Shown: piece by piece, positions 1-5,626 of the stretch
Layout of the letters: every line of letters begins with the position of its first letter
How positions within the stretch are numbered: the first letter of the stretch is position 1
Origin: Deltaproteobacteria bacterium
GTDB taxonomy: Bacteria > Desulfobacterota > DSM-4660 > Desulfatiglandales > HGW-15
NCBI GenBank assembly: GCA_024641835.1
Contig: JAHECH010000151.1
Span: 1-8,379, forward strand
Direction of reading: 5' to 3'
Length of the DNA stretch: 8,379 bases
Notes under the pieces: model-generated
What the model saw: only the letters and a program-made list of their open reading frames with translations
Told to the model about the DNA's origin: nothing
Databases searched by the model: none
Made by a program: the position numbers and the translations under genes

Positions 1-79
1 GGGAAAATACAAAGATCACCCCAGGATCTGCGAAAGATGCGTCACGGCTTTGGCGGAAACGGAGCGCCAACATCTGTGA
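1..79 (+). CDS. ileS: Isoleucyl-tRNA synthetase, C-terminal end (partial)
   Basis: Reading from base 2, the frame gives 25 residues ending HPRICERCVTALAETERQHL and a TGA stop at 77-79. This matches the C-terminal zinc-binding tail of bacterial isoleucyl-tRNA synthetase, where the last CxxC pair (here C-E-R-C) completes a four-cysteine zinc site needed for aminoacylation. The rest of the gene lies upstream of the window. The assignment rests on the short tail plus the very common ileS-lspA gene order. The stop codon overlaps the proposed GTG start of lspA, so the two are probably translationally coupled in one operon. Confidence 0.85.
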   Translation, partial: GKYKDHPRICERCVTALAETERQHL

Positions 80-597
80 AAAAGGCTTATCTCCAGCTCA
101 TATTGCCTGTTGCATGCGTGCTTATACTGGATCAGATAACAAAACTCTGGGTGAGCCGCACCATTGCTCTAAACGAAGCGATCCCGGTCATTCCCGGTTT
201 CTTTAATCTCGTCCATGTACGAAACCGGGGCATGGCCTTCGGAATGATGAATCGTCCTGGGAGCGACTGGAGTTTGTATGCGCTTATTGCCGCCTCGGTT
301 GTTGCCATCGCTGTGTTGCTCCTTTGGTTCGGCAAGGCAAAACACGAAGGTTATCGCCTCGTCATTGGACTATCCCTCGTTATAGGGGGTGCCACGGGAA
401 ACCTCATCGACCGCCTGAGGCTAGGGGAAGTCACCGATTTTCTGGATTTTTACCTCAGCTCCTTGGGCTGGCACTGGCCTGCCTTCAATGTAGCAGACTC
501 AGCCGTCACCATAGGAACGCTCTGGCTTGCAGCGTACATTCTCTTTTTTCAGCCAAGAACGGGAAGGGGTAAAGGAAGCTCTGGTACGCCGCAGTAG
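76..597 (+). CDS. lspA: Lipoprotein signal peptidase (signal peptidase II)
   Basis: Inner-membrane aspartyl protease that removes the signal peptide of prolipoproteins after Lgt has lipidated the cysteine. The 173-residue product begins VKKAYLQLILPV (Val read as Met) and has four predicted membrane segments. The family blocks are present: DQITKLW near residue 18, the NRGMAF block near residue 50, GNLIDR with catalytic Asp112, and FNVADSAVTIG with catalytic Asp141. I prefer the GTG at 76 over the ATG at 37. The ATG would add 13 atypical residues and overlap ileS by 43 bases, whereas the GTG gives a normal MKK-like N-terminus and a GTGA overlap with the ileS stop. A GGAG lies at 61-64. The tail after the last helix is basic (RTGRGKG). 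lgt follows after 14 bases. Confidence 0.96.
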   Translation: MKKAYLQLILPVACVLILDQITKLWVSRTIALNEAIPVIPGFFNLVHVRNRGMAFGMMNRPGSDWSLYALIAASVVAIAVLLLWFGKAKHEGYRLVIGLSLVIGGATGNLIDRLRLGEVTDFLDFYLSSLGWHWPAFNVADSAVTIGTLWLAAYILFFQPRTGRGKGSSGTPQ

Positions 598-611
598 GAT
601 ATCGTTTCGTT

Positions 612-1391
612 ATGTTCCCTGATCTTTTTTCCATAGGCCCTCTCACCATCCACACTTACGGCATATTCGTTGCCCTCGGGTTTACCACAGGCATTTTGGT
701 GGCTGTCAAGCTCGGCAAAATGCAGGGCTTTCCCGTTCAGCAAGTGGTTGATATGGCGTTTATCATGATTGTCTATGCGATTGTGGGATCGCGGGCCATG
801 TACGTAGTGATCAATCTTTCCTATTACATCACTCGCCCCTTGGACATCATAAAAATATGGCAGGGAGGCCTCGTTTTTTCTGGAGGGCTCTTGGCAGTCG
901 CTCTCGCCATGGCGTGGTACTTGCGGCGTCATCATCTCTCATTCTGGAACGTGGGTGACCTCTGGGCGCCAGCCATTGCCCTGGGCCAGGGGATTGGCCG
1001 GATTGGATGCTTCATGGCGGGATGCTGCTATGGGAAACCGACGGATTTGCCATGGGGTGTCGTCTTCAACCGGCCCAACTCGCTGGCTCCCCAGGGGATA
1101 CCCCTTCATCCCACCCAAGTCTATGAGTTTCTGAGCGGCGTCCTCATCTTTCTGATACTTCTGATTATCACCACGAAGAAGAAGTTCAAAGGCCAGGTAT
1201 TTGTCTGGTTCCTCATCTTGCATAGCACTGCCCGGCTCCTGGCAGAACGGTTCCGCGGTGATGACAGGGGCATGATTCCATGGACTGGGATCACAGCAAC
1301 ACAACTCCTGGCTGTTTTGATTCTCCTCTCAGGGGTGGTTGCCCTCTTCCTTCTCAAACCCCGCCATGAGAAAAAGGCTTCCCCTGCCTGA
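612..1391 (+). CDS. lgt: Prolipoprotein diacylglyceryl transferase
   Basis: Inner-membrane enzyme that transfers diacylglycerol from phosphatidylglycerol to the lipobox cysteine of prolipoproteins, the step before LspA. The 259-residue length is typical. Visible motifs are HTYG (14-17), IWQGGLVFSGG (82-92), the signature GRIGCFMAGCCYG (129-141) with the conserved Arg130, HPTQVYE (166-172) and an Arg-rich ARLLAERFR segment (207-215), with seven or so hydrophobic segments. The signature has the Cys-rich form rather than the GRIGNFxNGE form of enterobacteria. The position of the E. coli His in GGxxFHGG is a Ser here; from memory this site varies between phyla. The stretch AGGA overlaps the lspA stop (TAG at 595-597) and provides a ribosome binding site. 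Clearly co-transcribed with lspA. Confidence 0.97.
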   Translation: MFPDLFSIGPLTIHTYGIFVALGFTTGILVAVKLGKMQGFPVQQVVDMAFIMIVYAIVGSRAMYVVINLSYYITRPLDIIKIWQGGLVFSGGLLAVALAMAWYLRRHHLSFWNVGDLWAPAIALGQGIGRIGCFMAGCCYGKPTDLPWGVVFNRPNSLAPQGIPLHPTQVYEFLSGVLIFLILLIITTKKKFKGQVFVWFLILHSTARLLAERFRGDDRGMIPWTGITATQLLAVLILLSGVVALFLLKPRHEKKASPA

Positions 1392-1446
1392 GCGTTTCCG
1401 ATGATGTCTAAGGCCGCTCGCGCTGCCAGCAGGAAGATGATACGTT

Positions 1447-2661
1447 ATGAATTTTTTCGAAGAAGCGTTGCTTTCCAAGGCAAGGGATTTCATTAACTGT
1501 CATCCTGGACCAGGAACCCCAGAAAGGGATCGCCCTCTCCTGAGGGATCGCCCTCTCCTGAGGGATCGCCCTCTCCTGATCGCTTACCATGGGGACGGTG
1601 ACGGGTGCACAAGTGCTTATTTCGTGCACCGATTCCTGAAAAGACCGGCACGCTTTTACTGGGTGGAGACGCCTGATTTTGATTTTGAAAAAGCGGAAAG
1701 TCATATCCTGGAGCAACACCCACAGCTTCTCATATTTCTTGACATGCCTGTCTACAACAGGCCTCACATGATTCAGAAACTGACGGATCAGGGAATCAGG
1801 GTCTTCATCTATGATCATCATCAACCCGGCACGTGCTCACCTTGCGATGGCGATCCCTCTGCAGAGGGCGATCCCTCAGGAGAGGGCGATCCCTCAGGAG
1901 AGGGCGATCCCTCAGGAGAGGGCGATCCCCATCTTCTCTATATCAACCCCGCAGTGGAGAAGGACAGCATCGCTTACCCCACCTGCCTCTTCGCCTGGGA
2001 GCTTCTTGAAGAAAAGACCTTTTTCGAGAAGGAAGTCCTCTACATGGGGCTTTATACGGAAACGTGGTTGGAGCGGGTCCCCCTGTTCCAGGAATTCTCG
2101 CCAGGACTCCAGGAGAGCCTGAAAGAGACGGCGAAGCGAATCCACGCGAGCTTCCTGGTTCAGGAAGCGGGCACAACCCATCTTGCCTTGAATTTTCTCG
2201 TCAAAGCACAAGCTGCCGACTCCCTGGATACAGCTCTCCGCTCATTGTGCGAGAATCAAGTTCTCTCCAATATCCATGACTTGATCCAGCATGAAAAGAG
2301 CTGGTTGATGAGAGAGGTGGTTGATTCAATCAGAGAGCTCATTCGGCCGAGGTACATCCTCATCAGGATTGAGAGCAAAATCAGAGTTTGCGGCCTCATC
2401 GCATCGGAATTGAGATGGAAATATCCTCATCTGGTCGTCGGAATCTGGCAGAAATGGAAGGACCGCATCATTTGCGAGCTACGGAGAGGAATGGCCTGCC
2501 GCATCGACCTTGCTTCCCTGATCGAAGGAGTAAAGGCTGGAATCCCTCTTCTTACGGGCGGAGGTCACCCTGAGGCGGCTGCGTTCGCAGCCGAGGAGGA
2601 AGCCTTTTTCCACGCTCTCAGGAAGATCAAGACGCAACTCGCTGAAGGAGGGGAGGTTTGA
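1447..2661 (+). CDS. DHH-family phosphoesterase (RecJ/NrnA-like) with two repeat insertions
   Basis: Probable metal-dependent phosphodiesterase or phosphatase acting on short nucleic acids or nucleotides. The real substrate cannot be told from the sequence. N-terminal DHH domain: motif I HGDGDG (H48, D50, D52), motif II LDMP (D99), motif III DHHQP (D123-H125), motif IV GLYTETW (201-207). The C-terminal DHHA1 domain contains TGGGHPEAAAF (370-380). Length is 404 residues. Residues 27-44 are three copies of RDRPLL, and residues 135-161 are GDPS(A/G)E repeats; both are encoded by the same 18-bp DNA unit in opposite orientations. They lie just before motif I and in the loop after DHH, so the catalytic core is preserved. 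Motif IV has Glu205 where the family usually has Asp. Start ATG has AGGA at 1431-1434. The 55-base gap after lgt suggests the same operon. Confidence 0.88.
   Translation: MNFFEEALLSKARDFINCHPGPGTPERDRPLLRDRPLLRDRPLLIAYHGDGDGCTSAYFVHRFLKRPARFYWVETPDFDFEKAESHILEQHPQLLIFLDMPVYNRPHMIQKLTDQGIRVFIYDHHQPGTCSPCDGDPSAEGDPSGEGDPSGEGDPSGEGDPHLLYINPAVEKDSIAYPTCLFAWELLEEKTFFEKEVLYMGLYTETWLERVPLFQEFSPGLQESLKETAKRIHASFLVQEAGTTHLALNFLVKAQAADSLDTALRSLCENQVLSNIHDLIQHEKSWLMREVVDSIRELIRPRYILIRIESKIRVCGLIASELRWKYPHLVVGIWQKWKDRIICELRRGMACRIDLASLIEGVKAGIPLLTGGGHPEAAAFAAEEEAFFHALRKIKTQLAEGGEV
1525..1578 (+). repeat. 18-bp palindromic tandem repeat, 3 exact copies, inside the DHH gene
   Basis: Three identical copies of AGGGATCGCCCTCTCCTG at 1525, 1543 and 1561, each exactly six codons long and starting on a codon boundary, reading RDRPLL three times. 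Re-phased, the unit is GAGGG-ATCG-CCCTC-TCCT: 5-base complementary arms separated by 4-base spacers. The array is the reverse complement of the one at 1844-1930. Removing it would leave a natural-looking join, ...GTPE-IAYHGDGDG..., so it looks like an insertion. Confidence 0.95.
1844..1930 (-). repeat. Same 18-bp repeat in inverted orientation, about 5 copies, inside the DHH gene
   Basis: Units of CAGGAGAGGGCGATCCCT lie at 1877-1894, 1895-1912 and 1913-1930 (last base C instead of T). A two-mismatch copy lies at 1859-1876 and a partial, degenerate copy at 1844-1858. This is the reverse complement of the unit at 1525-1578. In the gene's frame it reads as repeats of G-D-P-S-G-E directly after the DHH motif. 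The 5' copies are the most diverged and the 3' copies nearly identical, as expected if copies were added stepwise. Confidence 0.94.
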
Positions 2662-2744
2662 CAATTTGGGGAGTTTTTGGGGAAAAGGAATCTGCCGCGG
2701 GTTAACGGAAAAGTCTTCTTACACGACTCGGAAGAGGTAATCTC

Positions 2745-2915
2745 ATGTACAAGCAAGGCGATCGGGTACAAATGACCAAAGGATACAAGGGAATCTCTGG
2801 TGTCATCAATCAAAAGACCGATTCTTCCTTTGAAATGTATGTCCTCACCCTGGATACGGGCGTCAGCATCGTGGCAGGTCCTTCTGCCTTTGTGCGAGAG
2901 GAAAGGTCAAAATAG
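2745..2915 (+). CDS. Small KOW-like protein of 56 residues
   Basis: The 56-residue product starts MYKQGDRVQMTKGYKGISGV and stops at TAG 2913-2915. The start has a convincing AGAGG Shine-Dalgarno at 2733-2737, 7 bases upstream. The pattern G-D-x-V-x-x-x-x-G-x-x-G-x-x-G-V-I resembles a KOW or SH3-like small beta-barrel as in NusG and ribosomal protein L24, folds that often contact RNA or protein partners. No signal peptide, membrane segment or cysteine is present. It follows the DHH gene by 83 bases on the same strand and could be its operon partner. I do not recognise a named family; function is unknown. Coding character and the ribosome binding site make it likely to be real. Confidence 0.72.
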   Translation: MYKQGDRVQMTKGYKGISGVINQKTDSSFEMYVLTLDTGVSIVAGPSAFVREERSK

Positions 2916-3042
2916 CGTAACGCGAAAAGAGCCACGTCCGTTGGAACCCCTGGCTATTGAAAAACCCTGCTTTAACCCTCTCTCGACAAATGGCTTCGGT
3001 GTATGGCAGGGGCTTCCCCGTTTCCCTTAACTGCAATTGCTA
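2916..3042. other. Intergenic region without a recognisable gene
   Basis: Non-coding stretch between the KOW-like gene and the LysM promoter. It contains short inverted repeats only, such as AGCCA...TGGCT around 2930-2965 and GGGGCTTCCCC around 3009-3019. Neither makes a convincing intrinsic terminator, because stems are short and no clear T-run follows. Confidence 0.5.
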
Positions 3043-3071
3043 TTGACAATTTTCGATCAAATCTGTAAATT
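3043..3071 (+). promoter_or_regulatory. Sigma70-type promoter for the LysM gene
   Basis: A perfect -35 box TTGACA (3043-3048) is followed, after exactly 17 bases, by TAAATT (3066-3071; 4 of 6 to TATAAT), in AT-rich DNA. TATAAC at 3071-3076 is a closer -10 match but has 22-base spacing. The expected start of transcription is near 3078-3083, giving a leader of about 20 bases before the start codon. This marks the LysM gene as the start of a new transcription unit. Confidence 0.62.
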
Positions 3072-3089
3072 ATAACAAATTTATCTTTC

Positions 3090-3094
3090 AGGTG
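3090..3094 (+). promoter_or_regulatory. Ribosome binding site that decides the LysM start
   Basis: AGGTG lies 7 bases before the ATG at 3102 and 10 before the ATG at 3105. It is only 1 base before the in-frame GTG at 3096, which makes the GTG an unlikely start. Confidence 0.55.
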
Positions 3095-3101
3095 TGTGGC
3101 T

Positions 3102-4259
3102 ATGATGAAACAAGGAAAAGGGAAAAAGATTTGCGTTTTTACGTTTCTTTTTGCTTTTGTCTGTTTGTTTTCGTTCTTTTGCCCTTTGGCTAATTCTCAA
3201 CCGAGCAAGCATGTTGTTCAAAAAGGGGATACGCTGTCGAGCATTTGCGAAAAATACTACGGCGATCCAACGCTTTGGCCCAAACTCTGGGAAATGAACC
3301 CTTTTATCACCAATCCCAATGTCCTCAGAACAGGAGAGGTCATCACCCTTTTCGAAAAAGAGAGTGCCAAAAAAGCAGAACCCGCTGCAAAGAAACCCAT
3401 ACAGGAGGTTGCCAAAACAGAGCCTGTGCTGAAGGGCATAGACCTTTCTTATAAGGTGGATATGGAATCCATCGGCTACTTTTCCCTAGTCGAAGTAGAG
3501 CCCCTGGGAAGGATCGACTCCGCTGTCACGTCTAAGATGGTGATCTCCACAGGAGACAAAGTGTTTGTCGATTTCGGGTCAACGAAAGATATCAAACCTG
3601 GAGAGACTTTTACTATAGCGGAAACTTCTGAGTTGATCAGACACCCCGTTACCAACAAGCCTCTTGGGTACGTTGTCTCTATCCGGGGGACTTTGACCGT
3701 AAAAGAGCATGCGAAAGAAGGAATGTACCTTGCAGAGGTGGGAAAAACTTTTTCTGAGGTGTTTGTGGATGACATTGTCCTTCCCCATCAGTCGATAGGG
3801 TCGTGTCTCCAGCCCATGCCTACGGATCCAAGGCTCTACGGCAACATCGTTGCGGTTGCTAACAATAGGGAGGTGATCGGGGAATATACCATCGTTTATT
3901 TGGATGGTGGATTTAAGGACGGCATTCAAACGGGATCGATCTTTGATATCGTCAGCCTGCACAAGAGACCGATCCTCGAATTCAACCGTTATCCCATCAA
4001 AGACATATCCAAAGACGTCGTCGATGTCCTTGGAAAGGAGGATTATCTAGAGGATTTCACGCGAAAAATCATGGAAGGTAAAACCATCTATGAACACTCC
4101 GTGGGAAAACTCATTGTCATCGACGCAAAGCCAGACACAGCCATTGGGGTCGTTCTCTCATGCAAAGAGGAACTCCCTCCTGGCGCCTTTATCAAAGGCA
4201 TGCCCTGGGTGGAACCACCTGATTTCCTAGCCTCCGTACCCGCCTGCGTCGTCAAATGA
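3102..4259 (+). CDS. Secreted LysM-domain protein
   Basis: A 385-residue exported protein likely to bind peptidoglycan in the periplasm or at the envelope. A basic N-terminus (KQGKGKK) precedes a hydrophobic Phe-rich segment (about residues 10-28) and a probable signal peptidase I site after ANS (near residue 32). No lipobox is seen. One LysM domain occupies about residues 37-83 (HVVQKGDTLSSICEKYYGD, ending GEVITL). A Lys/Ala/Pro-rich linker (about 86-110) leads to a C-terminal part of about 270 residues that seems to hold two divergent copies of one beta-rich unit (about 136-228 and 246-368), each with a V-(F/Y)-(V/L)-D-x-G block. I do not recognise that region with certainty. The gene has its own promoter and sits before dprA and topA, an arrangement I recall from deltaproteobacteria. 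The exact role is unknown. Confidence 0.88.
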   Translation: MMKQGKGKKICVFTFLFAFVCLFSFFCPLANSQPSKHVVQKGDTLSSICEKYYGDPTLWPKLWEMNPFITNPNVLRTGEVITLFEKESAKKAEPAAKKPIQEVAKTEPVLKGIDLSYKVDMESIGYFSLVEVEPLGRIDSAVTSKMVISTGDKVFVDFGSTKDIKPGETFTIAETSELIRHPVTNKPLGYVVSIRGTLTVKEHAKEGMYLAEVGKTFSEVFVDDIVLPHQSIGSCLQPMPTDPRLYGNIVAVANNREVIGEYTIVYLDGGFKDGIQTGSIFDIVSLHKRPILEFNRYPIKDISKDVVDVLGKEDYLEDFTRKIMEGKTIYEHSVGKLIVIDAKPDTAIGVVLSCKEELPPGAFIKGMPWVEPPDFLASVPACVVK

Positions 4260-4293
4260 CATCCATCTCCAGCGGCGAACAAGAACAAAAAGC

Positions 4294-4324
4294 TTGACTA
4301 TTCGAAAGCTCTTTGCTTTATACT
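4294..4324 (+). promoter_or_regulatory. Probable promoter for dprA
   Basis: TTGACT (4294-4299) and TATACT (4319-4324; 5 of 6 to TATAAT) separated by 19 bases, slightly longer than ideal. It lies in the 100-base gap between the LysM gene and dprA. Transcription would begin near 4331, leaving a short leader. The good boxes argue for a real promoter despite the spacing. Confidence 0.5.
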
Positions 4325-4359
4325 CCCGCCATCTCTTTGCCTGAAGCGTGAGCAGGCCC

Positions 4360-5466
4360 ATGGATAATCGCTATACCAAGAACACATTTGATTGGCTCGC
4401 CTTGTCCCTGGTTCCAGGTCTTGGCAGCGTGGGCATCAAGAATCTTGTCGCAAAGTTCGGCAGCCCGGAGGAAATCTTCCAAGCTAAGCTGCATGATTTG
4501 ATGTCCGTGGAGAACATTCGAAAAGAACTCGCCTTGAGAATCGTCAAGCGCGAATTCTCTCCTGATCCATCCCGTGTGGTAAAAAAATTGGGGAAGCTTG
4601 GAGCGAGGATCATCACCTACGCAGACCCTCTCTACCCGGCACCCTTAAGAGAGATCCATGATCCTCCCATGGTTCTCTACCTCAGGGGACAAGACATCCC
4701 CTCTAAGAGCACTTTTGTGGCTATCGTGGGATCCCGCAACCCGACGCCTTACGGACTGAAAGCAGCAGAAAAAATCGCTCAAGGTTTGGCGAGGCGGGGA
4801 CTGGGTGTGGTGAGTGGAATGGCAACGGGAATCGACTCGGCAGCCCAATGGGGTTGCATTGAGGGGAAAGGCTTCACTGTAGCCGTACTGGGCACCGGGA
4901 TCGACGTCATATATCCCGGCTCGAACAGGAAGCTCTTTGAGAAAATCACTGACAATGGAGCAGCGATCACCGAGTTTCCCCTGGGTGCACCTCCGGAGCC
5001 GAAGCACTTTCCGATTCGGAACCGAATCATCAGCGGGCTGAGCAAAGGCGTAGTGGTTGTGGAAGCGACGAAGAAAAGCGGTTCACTGATTACGGCTGGC
5101 CTCGCACTTGAGCAAGGGAGAGAAGTGTTTGCGGTGCCGGGTAGTATCGACTCATTCAAGAGCGTTGGCTGTCACCATCTGATCAAACAGGGCGCCAGGC
5201 TGATCGAGAATGCGGATGACATCCTTGACGAATTCGGTCTCAATTATGCTTTTGCACCAATAACGGACACTTTCTTGCAATACCGACTCCCCTTGATGGA
5301 GGATTCGGAAAAGCTCCTCTATGAAATCATTGGGGATTATCCCCTTCACATCGATGAGATTGCCAGGCAGGGGAATCTGGAGCCAGGAGCCGTATCGAGC
5401 ATATTGATGAAAATGGAACTAAAAGGGCTTGTCCGCCAGCTCCCGGGCAAACTCTTCGTTCGATGA
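4360..5466 (+). CDS. dprA: DNA processing protein DprA (Smf family)
   Basis: Cytoplasmic protein that binds incoming single-stranded DNA and loads RecA in natural transformation. It is also kept in many bacteria not known to be competent. Of 368 residues, the N-terminal helix-hairpin-helix/SAM-like part (LALSLVPGLGSVGIKNL) is followed by the Rossmann-like core: VGSRNPTPYG (from 124), SGMATGID (152-159), FPIRNRIISG (217-226) and GSLITA (241-246). A C-terminal winged-helix (DprA_WH-like) spans about 315-368 (YPLHIDEIARQGNLEPGAVS...). The protein is full length. The ATG at 4360 gives the usual short lead into the hairpin domain; a GTG at 4348 would add four residues, and neither start has a strong Shine-Dalgarno. 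The TGA stop (5464-5466) lies inside the first unit of the 19-bp array. topA follows after 160 bases. Confidence 0.95.
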   Translation: MDNRYTKNTFDWLALSLVPGLGSVGIKNLVAKFGSPEEIFQAKLHDLMSVENIRKELALRIVKREFSPDPSRVVKKLGKLGARIITYADPLYPAPLREIHDPPMVLYLRGQDIPSKSTFVAIVGSRNPTPYGLKAAEKIAQGLARRGLGVVSGMATGIDSAAQWGCIEGKGFTVAVLGTGIDVIYPGSNRKLFEKITDNGAAITEFPLGAPPEPKHFPIRNRIISGLSKGVVVVEATKKSGSLITAGLALEQGREVFAVPGSIDSFKSVGCHHLIKQGARLIENADDILDEFGLNYAFAPITDTFLQYRLPLMEDSEKLLYEIIGDYPLHIDEIARQGNLEPGAVSSILMKMELKGLVRQLPGKLFVR

Positions 5467-5576
5467 CGCCATTAAGAGATGGTGACGTCATGAAAGGATG
5501 ATGACGTCATGAAAGGATGATGACGTCATGAAAAGATGATGACGTCATGAAAAGATGATGACGTCATGAAAAGATG
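5463..5576 (+). repeat. 19-bp x 6 palindromic tandem array between dprA and topA
   Basis: Six head-to-tail units of exactly 19 bases start at 5463, 5482, 5501, 5520, 5539 and 5558. Consensus is ATGACGTCAT-GAAA(A/G)GATG: a perfect 10-base palindrome plus a 9-base spacer. Unit 1 is degenerate (ATGACGCCAT, spacer TAAGAGATG) and contains the dprA stop codon. Unit 2 begins with G. Units 2-3 have GAAAGGATG and units 4-6 GAAAAGATG, so the copies form a gradient consistent with stepwise duplication starting from the end of dprA. The 19-base period is not a multiple of three and the array is not coding. There are no unique spacers, so it is not CRISPR. It could be an operator cluster, a structured leader, or a neutral minisatellite. 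Confidence 0.96.
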
Positions 5577-5626
5577 GCGTTGATACGTTAATAAAAATTT
5601 TAATAAAAGAGGGTCGACATATTGAA
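5577..5626 (+). promoter_or_regulatory. AT-rich leader or possible promoter of topA
   Basis: This segment just before topA is strongly AT-rich. It contains TTTAAT (5599-5604; 5 of 6 to TATAAT), but no good -35 box lies at 17 bases; TTGATA at 5580-5585 is only 13 bases upstream. AGAGGG at 5608-5613 is a possible Shine-Dalgarno, 13 bases from the ATG. Transcription could begin here or read through from dprA. Confidence 0.3.

Noticed and set aside
1408..1824. Minus-strand frame with QERAIP repeats
   Set aside because: It is open because the repeat lacks stops in that frame. It lies antisense to the DHH gene and has no domain signal.
1525..1930. DHH gene as a pseudogene broken by repeats
   Set aside because: Both arrays keep the frame and the DHH, GGGH and motif I residues are intact, so a working enzyme is more likely.
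3009..3019. Possible terminator GGGGCTTCCCC
   Set aside because: The stem is only four pairs and no T-run follows.
3257..3270. GGCGATCC in the LysM domain as a further copy of the 18-bp repeat
   Set aside because: Only eight bases match and they encode the conserved YYGDP of the LysM fold.
5483..5566. TGACGTCA as a CREB/ATF-type response element
   Set aside because: The sequence equals the eukaryotic CRE core, but this is a bacterial chromosome; the match is a coincidence of an 8-base palindrome.
5463..5576. CRISPR-like array
   Set aside because: The units are contiguous, with near-identical spacers and a 19-base period. There are no unique spacers and no cas genes.
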